Origin: Terripilifer ovatus | GTDB lineage: Bacteria > Pseudomonadota > Alphaproteobacteria > Rhizobiales > Beijerinckiaceae | Reading direction: 5' to 3' | Length of the DNA stretch: 64,000 bases | Assembly: GCA_029222685.1 (NCBI GenBank) | Contig: JARHVB010000023.1 | Coordinates: 248,001 to 312,000, forward strand | Shown: positions 27,806-35,688 of the stretch, one piece after another | Layout: the number at the start of each line of letters is the position of its first letter | Numbering within the stretch: the stretch's first letter is position 1 | Program-made: the position numbers and the translations under genes | Notes under the pieces: generated by a model | The model's input: the letters and a program-made list of their open reading frames with translations, nothing else | Told to the model about the DNA's origin: nothing | Database searches by the model: none

Positions 27806-27908
27806 TGTCATTCCCGCCGAGCGAAGCGCAGAGCGGGAATCCAGAAGCTACGGAGCCTTTTGACTCCTGGTTTCCCGCTCGCCCGCTTCGGGGGTGTCGG
27901 GAATGACA
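27806..27908. repeat. Intergenic inverted repeat with TGTCATTCCCG ends
   Basis: Ends TGTCATTCCCG (27806-27816) and CGGGAATGACA (27898-27908) are perfect 11-bp inverted copies; between them are further inverted pieces (CCCGC...GCGGGAATCC, TTTCCCGCTC). This resembles the 'TCATTCCCGC...GCGGGAATGA' repeats common in Bradyrhizobium-type genomes. It fills the gap between two convergent genes and may also act in transcription termination. Confidence 0.75.
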
Positions 27909-27918
27909 GCGGTGGAGA

Positions 27919-29379
27919 CTAACCGCAGAACCTCGAAAAGTTCAGCTGCGTCTTGCTGACGCGCCGCTCGAGTTCGCGGAACAGCGGCATGAAATCCTGA
28001 GCCCGGCGCATGCGTTCCGGCAGCCCGGCATGGAGACGGCTGACGATCTCCTGCGCTTCGGCATGGATCGCCGCCTCGTCGATGCGCGTGATCCTGCCGT
28101 TCTGCAACGCGATCTCGCCGGCGACGATGACAGTGTCGACGGAGCCGCCCAATTCGCTGTGAACGATCTGGCCGGCCAACTGGTCTCTTGGCGCATCGAA
28201 CATGTTCCGCGTATGCAGCAGCACGATGTCGGCGGCGTGGCCGACCGTGAGCTGGCCGATCTTCTGGCGCAGCGCCGCGGCGCCGCCGTTCCAGCACATG
28301 TCGAGTGCGTCTTCGGCGAGAATCCAGTCTTCCTGTTCGTGGTTGATGCGATGCAGGATGGCGGCGCCCTTGACGGTCTCGAACATGTTCTGGCTGTCGG
28401 CGCTGCTGGCGCCGTCGCTGCCGAGCGCGATGCGGCCGCCGGCCTTGCGCAGTTCCGGGATCGGCGCGACACCTGCGCCGAGCTTCATGTTGCTGACCGG
28501 ATTGTGCACAGCGACGGCTGAGGAGGCGCCGAGGGTCCGCACCTCTTCATCACTGAGCCAGATCGAATGAGCGAAGGTCGCCCAGTCTTCCAGGCAGCCG
28601 ATACGCTTGAGGAAATCGACCGTCGAGCCGCCGTAGCGCTTCTCGCCGACCATCACCTGCGATTTACCGGACAAAAGATGGGTCTGCAGGCCGACGCCGC
28701 GCCGACGCGCGAGATCGACGGAGGCTTCGAACATCTCCGTCGAGCAGCGCGGCAGGGAGGAAGGTCCGACCATGGGCGACAGCAGCGGATGGCGGCCCTT
28801 CCAGCGGTCGATGAACGCGTCGAGGTGGGAAACGAGATCGGCGACCGCCGCCGTTCGGCGTGGCTTCAAGGTCTCGTCCATACCGGGCACCAGTTCGAGC
28901 GGCAGGGAGGCGGGAAAGTTGACATCGGAATAGCTGATGGCGACGGCGGCGCGCATGCCGATATCGGCATAGGCCTGCATGATGGCGTCGGTATCGGCTT
29001 CGAAGGAGGCTGGATTGACCCGTGGCATGTCGAGCACCGAGGTCGAGCCGGTGCGGATCATCTCGATCGCGCCGATGAGCGCCGAGACATAGAGATCGCG
29101 CGGCGACAGTTCCGCGTTGGTGCCGCCGTAGGAGGCGATCACCATCCACGCGTCGAGGGGAAATCGGTCGCAGAGGCCCTTTTCGAGCGCCTGGTTGGAA
29201 TGCGTATGGGCATTGATGAAGCCGGGCATGACGATCTTGCCGCGCGCCTCGACGATCGTGCCCCCGGTGGAGAGTCCCACGCCGATCGCCGCGATCCTGC
29301 CGTCACGAAGCAGGATATCGGCGCTCTCCGACCGGGTGAGATCAAAAATGTGGCCGCCGCGGATCAGCAGTTCGCTCAC
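27919..29379 (-). CDS. TRZ/ATZ-type amidohydrolase (amidohydrolase 1 family)
   Basis: 486 aa metal-dependent hydrolase, related to N-ethylammeline chlorohydrolase and SAH deaminase. Metal motif HxH in FINAHTHSNQALEKG (about residue 58), His in LQTHLLSGKSQ, FAHSIWLSDEE, VAVHNPVSNMKLG, and metal Asp in IALGSDGASSAD. Likely hydrolyses a C-N or C-Cl bond on an N-heterocycle. GTG start at 29379 overlaps the upstream dioxygenase stop as GTGA. A distant paralogue of the protein at 6496-7821. Confidence 0.9.
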   Translation of the reverse strand: MSELLIRGGHIFDLTRSESADILLRDGRIAAIGVGLSTGGTIVEARGKIVMPGFINAHTHSNQALEKGLCDRFPLDAWMVIASYGGTNAELSPRDLYVSALIGAIEMIRTGSTSVLDMPRVNPASFEADTDAIMQAYADIGMRAAVAISYSDVNFPASLPLELVPGMDETLKPRRTAAVADLVSHLDAFIDRWKGRHPLLSPMVGPSSLPRCSTEMFEASVDLARRRGVGLQTHLLSGKSQVMVGEKRYGGSTVDFLKRIGCLEDWATFAHSIWLSDEEVRTLGASSAVAVHNPVSNMKLGAGVAPIPELRKAGGRIALGSDGASSADSQNMFETVKGAAILHRINHEQEDWILAEDALDMCWNGGAAALRQKIGQLTVGHAADIVLLHTRNMFDAPRDQLAGQIVHSELGGSVDTVIVAGEIALQNGRITRIDEAAIHAEAQEIVSRLHAGLPERMRRAQDFMPLFRELERRVSKTQLNFSRFCG

Positions 29380-30179
29380 GCATGGACCTCCTGCTTGCCG
29401 AACGAGACCGTCAGCATGCTCATCGAGGCCTGGGCGACTTCGTCGACCTCGATCGTCGCTTCATCCGCGCCGGCCGCGCCCGCCACATAGAGCAGCGGGT
29501 AATAATGATCGGGTGTCGGCACCGACATCTGCGCCGCCTCGCCGAAGCTCTCGTAATTCACCAGATCCTTGAAGCGATGGGCCAGCAGGCCTTCACGGAT
29601 ATAATCGTTGAAGCGCACCGCCCATTCGTAGGCAAAGCCCGGCTCGTGCCGACGGAAGACATGAAGGTTGTGCACGACATTGCCGGTGCCGACAATCAGC
29701 ACGCCTTCATCGCGCAAGGGCGCGAGTTTCGCTCCGACATCGAAATGATATTGCGGTTCGCGCTCCATATCGATGCTGAGCTGGACGACCGGAACGTCGG
29801 CATCAGGATAGGCCTTGCACAGGACCGACCAGGTTCCGTGGTCGTAGCCCCATGAGGACTGGTCGAGCACGACGGGCAGTGGCGCCAGCAGGTCCTTGAC
29901 CCGCGCGGCAAGCTCGGGCGAACCGGGCGCGGGATAGCGGATGTCGAACAGAGCCTGGGGAAAGCCGCCGAAATCATGGATCGTTGGCGGATGTTCCATC
30001 GCCGTCACGCCGACGCCGCGCGTGCACCAATGCGCCGAGATCACCAGAATTGCCTTGGGTTTTCCGATTTCGCGGCCGATCCGCTCCCAGGTCTGGGTGA
30101 AGCGATTGTCGGCCAGGGCGTTCATCGGGGTTCCGTGGCCGATGAAAACGGCAGGCAGGCGAGCTTTCGGTTGGTTCAT
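29376..30179 (-). CDS. LigB/DODA-type extradiol dioxygenase family protein
   Basis: 267 aa class III extradiol dioxygenase (YgiD/4,5-DOPA dioxygenase type). Motifs: PAVFIGHGTPMNAL (His metal ligand), LVISAHWCTRG, WGYDHGTWSVL, and GTGNVVHNLHVF. The family cleaves catechol-type rings using Fe(II) or Zn(II). ATG at 30179 was chosen because the family N-terminus begins MxxxxPAxFIxHG; the upstream extension is not conserved-looking. Operon of two genes with the amidohydrolase, divergent from the AraC-amidase fusion. Confidence 0.88.
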   Translation of the reverse strand: MNQPKARLPAVFIGHGTPMNALADNRFTQTWERIGREIGKPKAILVISAHWCTRGVGVTAMEHPPTIHDFGGFPQALFDIRYPAPGSPELAARVKDLLAPLPVVLDQSSWGYDHGTWSVLCKAYPDADVPVVQLSIDMEREPQYHFDVGAKLAPLRDEGVLIVGTGNVVHNLHVFRRHEPGFAYEWAVRFNDYIREGLLAHRFKDLVNYESFGEAAQMSVPTPDHYYPLLYVAGAAGADEATIEVDEVAQASMSMLTVSFGKQEVHA

Positions 30180-30291
30180 TCTAAAGCCTTGATTCATTCG
30201 AGCAGACATCCTGTAATGAGCAAAAAAAGCGATCTTGTCTTTCCACGCATCATTAGTTGATTGCCGCTTTCCCTGTCTGCGCATCCAGGTC

Positions 30292-30308
30292 TGGCACAGA
30301 TTGTGCCT
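30292..30308 (+). promoter_or_regulatory. Sigma54-like -24/-12 promoter; also a perfect inverted repeat
   Basis: TGGCAC-N5-GTGC keeps the invariant GG (30293-30294) and GC (30305-30306) exactly 10 bp apart, as RpoN requires, with one mismatch in the -12 TTGC. Transcription would start near 30318, 46 nt before the AraC-amidase ATG. The same bases form GGCACA-GAT-TGTGCC, a perfect inverted repeat that could instead be a repressor or activator site. Confidence 0.5.
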
Positions 30309-30363
30309 GCTAAACAGGCTGAACCGCGGCTAGCTTGACTTTAAAGAGGCAGACAGGACACGG

Positions 30364-32790
30364 ATGCAGATTGCCAGTTCCTATTTCACCACGGAAGCCT
30401 ATCCGGGCAATCATCGGGCCACGGCCTGGCTGACCATGCTCGCGCAGTTCTCGCTGCAGCCGAAGCGGATCGAAGCGAACGGCAGTCTCCATGCCAGCGC
30501 CCATTGGATCGTTTCGCCGCTCGGCATTTCGTTCGCGCGGCTGAACTCGGGCGTGCAGGAATTGCGCACCCATGCGGAGGGCGCCGAGGATGGCATCTGG
30601 CTGGCGCTGCATCTTGAAGGGCGCGCCAGGTTGCGCACGCCCGACAGCGAGTTGACCTTGTCGCCGGGCGATATCGCCTATGGCCCGTTGCGTGCTGATT
30701 TCAGCATGTGTTTCGACAGCGACTTCCAGCAGTTCTTCGTCAAGATTCCGCGCGCCGTTCTCGATTCACGGCTGATGTCGCTATCGACCTTGCGGGTCGG
30801 GATCATTCAGGGTCGCAGCGGCTTCGGCCATGTCTTCGCCGGCATGCTCGGTTCGATTGCTGATACGATCGACAAATTCGATGCCGATCAATTCCAGCCG
30901 GTCGAGATCGCGCTGACCGAATTTCTCGCAACCTGCCTCGTCAGCGAGGTCTCGACCAAGACCTTGCGCGGCGCGACGGCCACGCAGATGGCGATCCTCA
31001 ACCGCATCTGCCAGCAGATCGAGGCGCGCCTCGGCGAGCACGAATTGAGCCGCGACAGTCTTGCCGAAGCCGAAGGCATATCGCCGCGTTACGTGCAGAA
31101 GCTGTTCGAAAATGCAGGCGAGAATTTCGCCCATTACCTGCGGCTGCGGCGGCTCGAACGCTGCCGTTCCGAACTCGTCAACCCGCTCTATGCGCACCTG
31201 TCGATCACCGATATCTGCTTCCGCTGGGGCTTCAACGATTCCGCCCATTTCAGCCGCGTCTTTCGCGAGCAATATGGCACCTCGCCGCGCACCTACCGCA
31301 AGACCGTCGGCGCCGCGGTCGAAAGCAGCATGATGCTGCATATCGGCCGCGGCCGGCCGCAGACCCTGGACGAAGCCAAGCGAAGGCTTGCAGGCCCCGC
31401 GCAGGAGAAGCGGTTCGCCGCGCTCGACAAGCCCTATGCGGCGAAGCTCAAATCCGTTCCCGCGCCGGCCCTGCTGCCGGCGACGGTGGATCCAAGCAGC
31501 ACGGCGGATCTGGCGGGGCCGAAGCATCATTACATTCCAGCCAACGACAAGACCGTGCACTGGGGTTTTCTCAGCCGCTCGCTGGAGCCGGTGCTGACGA
31601 TCAATTCCGGCGATGCGGTGACGATCGAAACCCTGACCCATCATGCCAATGACGATTTCGAGCGCATGGTGAAAGGCGATTCCGGCGCCGAGAGCGTGTT
31701 CCGCTGGACCAAGGACGGCAAGAACATCGAACGCCGCGGCGCCGGCCCGATGGACGCTTCGATCTATGGCCGCGGTCCCGGCGAGGGTTTCGGCGTGCAT
31801 CTCTGCACGGGACCGATCGCCGTTGCCGGCGCCGAGCCCGGCGATGTGATCGAACTGCGCATCCTCAAGGTCAGCCCCAGGCCGAGTGCCAATCCGCGCT
31901 ACAGCGGCCGCGCCTTCGGCAGCAATGCCGCGACGTGGTGGGGCTTCCAGTACAAGGACCTGCTGACCGAGCCGAAGCCGCGTGAAGTGGTGACGGTCTA
32001 CGAGGTGGATTGCAGCAGCAGCCACGCGCGGGCGGCCTATAGCTTCCGCTGGACGCCGCAACTCGACCCCTCCGGTGTCCTGCATCCGACGATCGACTAT
32101 CCCGGCATTCCGGTCGACCATTCGACCGTGGTCGAAAACCACAATTTCCTCAAGGGCGTGAAGATACCCTTGCGGCCGCATTTCGGCTTCATCGCCCTGG
32201 CGCCCAAGGAAGACGGCCTGGTGGATTCGATCCCGCCGTCCTATTTCGGCGGCAATCTCGACAATTGGCGGGCGGGACAGGGTGCCACCATCTATCTGCC
32301 GGTGTCGGTGCCGGGCGGTCTGCTTTCGATCGGCGATCCGCACGCCTCGCAGGGCGATTCAGAGCTGTGCGGCACCGCGATCGAATGTTCGCTGACGGGC
32401 ATGTTCCAGGTGGTCCTGCACAAGAAGCGCGATCTCGCCGCCCAGCCGTTCGCCGATCTCACCTATCCGCTGCTGGAAACCCCCAAGGAATGGGTCGTCC
32501 ACGGGTTCAGTTTCGCCAATTATCTGGCGGAACTGGGCGATGCCGCCCAGAGCGAGATCTACAAGCGCTCGTCGCTCGACCCGGCGATGCGCGACGCATT
32601 CTGGAAAATGCGGCGCTTTTTGATGACCAGCAAGGGGTTGAGCGAGGACGAGGCGATTTCGCTGATGTCGGTCGCGGTCGATTTCGGCGTCACCCAGATC
32701 GTCGACGGCAACTGGTGCGTCCACGCGCTGCTGCGGAAATCGCTGTTCGAGTGCGATGACGCGAGCTCGCCGCGTGATTGCAGCTGCTGA
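30364..32790 (+). CDS. AraC-type transcription regulator fused to an acetamidase/formamidase domain
   Basis: 808 aa in one uninterrupted frame. Residues ~15-200: AraC-type N-terminal sensor (AraC_binding_2-like; LALHLEGRARLRTPDSEL, LSPGDIAYGPL). Residues ~204-318: AraC HTH domain with two helix-turn-helices (LAEAEGISPRYVQKLFENAG; ITDICFRWGFNDSAHFSRVF) and the FREQYGTSPRTYRK signature. Residues ~384-808: FmdA/AmdA-type fold beginning HYIPANDKTVHWGF, with ETLTHHANDD, CTGPIAVAGAEPGDVIELR, GGNLDNWRAGQGATIY and IGDPHASQGDSELCGTAIE. These are the same blocks as in the free amidase next door, so the domain may be catalytic or a ligand sensor. No signal peptide. Substrate and targets unknown; the following catabolic genes are the likely targets. 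Confidence 0.92.
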   Translation: MQIASSYFTTEAYPGNHRATAWLTMLAQFSLQPKRIEANGSLHASAHWIVSPLGISFARLNSGVQELRTHAEGAEDGIWLALHLEGRARLRTPDSELTLSPGDIAYGPLRADFSMCFDSDFQQFFVKIPRAVLDSRLMSLSTLRVGIIQGRSGFGHVFAGMLGSIADTIDKFDADQFQPVEIALTEFLATCLVSEVSTKTLRGATATQMAILNRICQQIEARLGEHELSRDSLAEAEGISPRYVQKLFENAGENFAHYLRLRRLERCRSELVNPLYAHLSITDICFRWGFNDSAHFSRVFREQYGTSPRTYRKTVGAAVESSMMLHIGRGRPQTLDEAKRRLAGPAQEKRFAALDKPYAAKLKSVPAPALLPATVDPSSTADLAGPKHHYIPANDKTVHWGFLSRSLEPVLTINSGDAVTIETLTHHANDDFERMVKGDSGAESVFRWTKDGKNIERRGAGPMDASIYGRGPGEGFGVHLCTGPIAVAGAEPGDVIELRILKVSPRPSANPRYSGRAFGSNAATWWGFQYKDLLTEPKPREVVTVYEVDCSSSHARAAYSFRWTPQLDPSGVLHPTIDYPGIPVDHSTVVENHNFLKGVKIPLRPHFGFIALAPKEDGLVDSIPPSYFGGNLDNWRAGQGATIYLPVSVPGGLLSIGDPHASQGDSELCGTAIECSLTGMFQVVLHKKRDLAAQPFADLTYPLLETPKEWVVHGFSFANYLAELGDAAQSEIYKRSSLDPAMRDAFWKMRRFLMTSKGLSEDEAISLMSVAVDFGVTQIVDGNWCVHALLRKSLFECDDASSPRDCSC

Positions 32791-33053
32791 TCCATGATCT
32801 AGAACGGGGTTCTCCCTCTTCTGTCCGGCCGCAAGGCAATTAATTGTGCGTGGAGAAGCAAGAACCGGAGGACCGGACGCCTATCCTCACGATGTGCGCT
32901 GTTGAGCTTGATTTTCGGGCTGGCGGACAGGGGCTGTCTGGGTGCATCGGGAGCCCTCGTGTCGAAGACACATAGCATGCGCGATAACCCGTCCTGCCGG
33001 GCTGATCTGCCGGATCTGGTTATATCTGCACCGCGCTATGAAGGGTTTTGAGA

Positions 33054-34085
33054 ATGCTCCACGTTTTGCCCGCCAATAAAGAGACCGTGCACTGGGGCTA
33101 TTTCGACTGCAGCCTCGCGCCGGCCCTGAAGGTGAAAAGCGGCGACCTCGTCCGCGTGGAGGCGATCACGCACCATGCCGGTGATGCGCCGGACCTGCTG
33201 ATGGATGAGCGCATCCGCCAGCTCTACAAGGACATCCCCGAAGACGACCGCAATCCCGGCGTCCACATCATGACCGGCCCCATTTATGTGGAGGACGCCA
33301 AGCCCGGCGACATGCTGGAGGTCCGCTATTACGAGATGATCCCGCGCTTTCTCTACGGATCCAACCTTGCCGCCAATTGGGGCTATCTCGCACGGGACTT
33401 CAACGAAAAAGAGCGCGTCACCATCTACTCCATCGATCTCAACAGCATGCAGGCGGAAGGCTTGTTCGCCTATGACTATCCGGAAAAATACCTGACGCCG
33501 GGCAAGATCATGGATGTCGGCAAATGCAACTGCCACCCGGCGCTGCCTGGCTTTCGCGTGCCGCTGCGGCCGCATCTCGGTACCGCCGGCGTCGCGCCCG
33601 ACGTCAAGGGCCGCGTCAGTTCGGTGCCGCCCGGCGCCCATGGCGGCAATATCGACAACTGGCGCATCGGCGCCGGCGCGACCATGTATTATCCGGTCGC
33701 CGTCGATGGCGCGCTGTTCTCGGTTGGCGATCCGCATGTCTCCCAGGGTGACGGTGAGGTCAGCGGCACCGCGATCGAGGCGTCGCTCGACGTGCTGATG
33801 CAGATTTCCGTACGCAAGGATTTCTCGTTTCCGACGCCCCTGCTGGAAACGCCGAAGAACTGGATCGTGCATGGCTTCGATGAGGACCTGAACAAGGCCA
33901 CCCATGCCGCGTCGATGGACATGCTGCGCATGCTGACGGAGATGAAGGGCGCCACGCGCGATGACGCTTATTCGCTGATGAGTGTTGCTGCGGACTATGC
34001 GGTGACGCAGGTGGTCGACGGCAAGCGCGGCATCCATATCCGCATCCCGCGCTCCATCTTTCCGCCCAAAAGGGTTGCCCGCTGA
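33054..34085 (+). CDS. Acetamidase/formamidase family protein
   Basis: 343 aa FmdA/AmdA-type amidase, which hydrolyses short amides to the acid and ammonia. Family blocks: LPANKETVHWGYFD, EAITHHAGDAPD, IMTGPIYVEDAKPGDMLEVR, PLRPHLGTAGVAP, GGNIDNWRIGAGATMYYPVA and VGDPHVSQGDGEVSGTAIE. ATG at 33054 preferred over TTG at 33048; AAGG lies about 10 bp upstream. Clearly paralogous to the C-terminal domain of the preceding AraC fusion. A 28-bp gap separates it from the Rieske oxygenase gene. Confidence 0.92.
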   Translation: MLHVLPANKETVHWGYFDCSLAPALKVKSGDLVRVEAITHHAGDAPDLLMDERIRQLYKDIPEDDRNPGVHIMTGPIYVEDAKPGDMLEVRYYEMIPRFLYGSNLAANWGYLARDFNEKERVTIYSIDLNSMQAEGLFAYDYPEKYLTPGKIMDVGKCNCHPALPGFRVPLRPHLGTAGVAPDVKGRVSSVPPGAHGGNIDNWRIGAGATMYYPVAVDGALFSVGDPHVSQGDGEVSGTAIEASLDVLMQISVRKDFSFPTPLLETPKNWIVHGFDEDLNKATHAASMDMLRMLTEMKGATRDDAYSLMSVAADYAVTQVVDGKRGIHIRIPRSIFPPKRVAR

Positions 34086-34112
34086 CGGGCAACAATCGAG
34101 AGGGGAGTTTCG

Positions 34113-35186
34113 ATGTTGTCTGCATCTGGCGAGAGCGCCGACACACGGGATTTCCCTCTCGAGCAGTGGTATTGCGCCGCTTTCACCAGCGAGTTGGAGG
34201 ATAAGCCGCTCTCCCGCACGATCTGCAACCGGCAGATCGTGCTTTACCGGATGGCGTCGCGGCAGGTGGCGGCCCTGACCGATCGCTGCCCGCACCGCAA
34301 GGCGCCATTGTCCCACGGCGCGGTCATCGGCGACAATATTGAATGTCCGTTTCACGGCATGCTGTTCTCGCCTACTGGGACTTGCCTTGATATCCCGAGC
34401 CAGGATCAGATCCCGCGCACGGCGCATATCCGCAGTTTTCCGGTCGAGGAGCGGCATGGACATATCTGGATCTGGATGGGCGCGCAGGCGCCGGATGCTT
34501 CTCTCATTCCGGACATGCACTGGCTGACCGATCCGGCGCTGACCGCGGTTCACGGCATGATGGAAATCCGCTGCCACTATCTCGCCGCGCTCGACAACCT
34601 GCTGGATGACTCGCACCTGTCCTTCGTCCATCGCAACAGCATCGGCACGCCGAAGATCGTCAAGGCGCAGATCGATGTCCAGGGCGGCGACGACTGGGTG
34701 GGCTTCACGCGCTGGACCCTGGACACGCCGCCATCGGCGCTGCACGCCAAGGCCGGCGGCTTCACTACCAATGTCGATCGCTGGTTCAACGTTCATTTCA
34801 CCAGGCCGTCGACGGTGCTGATCGATGTCGGCAGTGCGCCGGTCGGTTCAGGTGCGCCGCAGGGCGACCGCAGCCGCGGTATCGGCCTTTATTCCAACGG
34901 CACGGTGACGCCGGGCACTGCCAACACCTGTCTTTATTTCTGGCATACGGCGCGCAATTTCAATCTCGGCGACGAGGCCTTCAGCGAGGTCTTGCGGGGG
35001 CAGATGGAGACGACGTTCATCGAGGACAAGGATATCGTTGAAGCCGTGCAGCGCAACCGGGAACGCGATGCCGAGAATCTGCCCGATCTCAATCTGGCTG
35101 GCGATGTCGTCGGCCTCCGGGCGCGGCGCATCATCGCCGGGCTGATCGAACGGGAACGGCCCGTTCACGCAAGTCCTGTCGCGTGA
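34113..35186 (+). CDS. Rieske non-heme iron oxygenase, VanA/phthalate-dioxygenase-like
   Basis: 357 aa. Rieske [2Fe-2S] site CPHRKAPLSHG...CPFHGMLFS (CxH-x17-CxxH), mononuclear iron motif DNLLDDSHLSFVH (two His and an Asp bridge), and a C-terminal iron ligand Asp expected after 300 (IEDKDIVEAVQ). Resembles vanillate O-demethylase oxygenase: monooxygenation, demethylation or ring hydroxylation. It needs an electron-transfer reductase, not encoded nearby. Good RBS GAGGGGAG. Followed 4 bp later by the [2Fe-2S] subunit gene, so same operon. Confidence 0.92.
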   Translation: MLSASGESADTRDFPLEQWYCAAFTSELEDKPLSRTICNRQIVLYRMASRQVAALTDRCPHRKAPLSHGAVIGDNIECPFHGMLFSPTGTCLDIPSQDQIPRTAHIRSFPVEERHGHIWIWMGAQAPDASLIPDMHWLTDPALTAVHGMMEIRCHYLAALDNLLDDSHLSFVHRNSIGTPKIVKAQIDVQGGDDWVGFTRWTLDTPPSALHAKAGGFTTNVDRWFNVHFTRPSTVLIDVGSAPVGSGAPQGDRSRGIGLYSNGTVTPGTANTCLYFWHTARNFNLGDEAFSEVLRGQMETTFIEDKDIVEAVQRNRERDAENLPDLNLAGDVVGLRARRIIAGLIERERPVHASPVA

Positions 35187-35190
35187 CGCC

Positions 35191-35688
35191 ATGGGCGGGA
35201 CGAAGCCGAGGCAGGTGACGGTGAACGGTGCGATGCGTGAAATTGCGGTCGCGCCCGGTACGCCGCTGCTCGATGTGCTGCGTGACACGCTGGGGCTGAC
35301 GGGGACGAAGGAGGCCTGCGGGCGCGGCGAATGCGGCGCCTGCACGGTTCTGATCGATGGCCGTCCGGTCATGTCCTGCATTTCGCTCATCGAGGATGTG
35401 CGCGGCCCGGTGACGACGATCGAGGCTATTGCCGGCGATCATGCGGACCTGCGCGAGGCCTTTGCCGATTGCGGTGCGTTCCAGTGCGGCTTCTGCACAT
35501 CGGGCCAGATCGTGCGCGCCGCGGCCCTGCTGCGCGAGCCCTGGCCGGCGAATGCGGCCGATGTGGAAGCGTTCATCCACACCGCCATGTCCGGCAATAT
35601 CTGCCGCTGCACCGGTTATACGGGCATTGTCGACGCTGTGATGCGGACAGGGGCCGGTCGCGGCAAGCTGGGCGGGGGGGCGCCGTGA
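35191..35688 (+). CDS. [2Fe-2S] subunit of a molybdenum hydroxylase (CoxS/XdhC-type small subunit)
   Basis: 165 aa with both iron-sulfur clusters: plant-type N-terminal cluster (CGRGECGACTVLIDG...MSC) and the alpha-helical C-terminal cluster (CGFCTSGQ...NICRCTGY). This subunit passes electrons from the molybdenum centre to FAD. Its TGA overlaps the GTG of the MoCo-FAD subunit (GTGA), showing they form one enzyme. Confidence 0.94.
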   Translation: MGGTKPRQVTVNGAMREIAVAPGTPLLDVLRDTLGLTGTKEACGRGECGACTVLIDGRPVMSCISLIEDVRGPVTTIEAIAGDHADLREAFADCGAFQCGFCTSGQIVRAAALLREPWPANAADVEAFIHTAMSGNICRCTGYTGIVDAVMRTGAGRGKLGGGAP

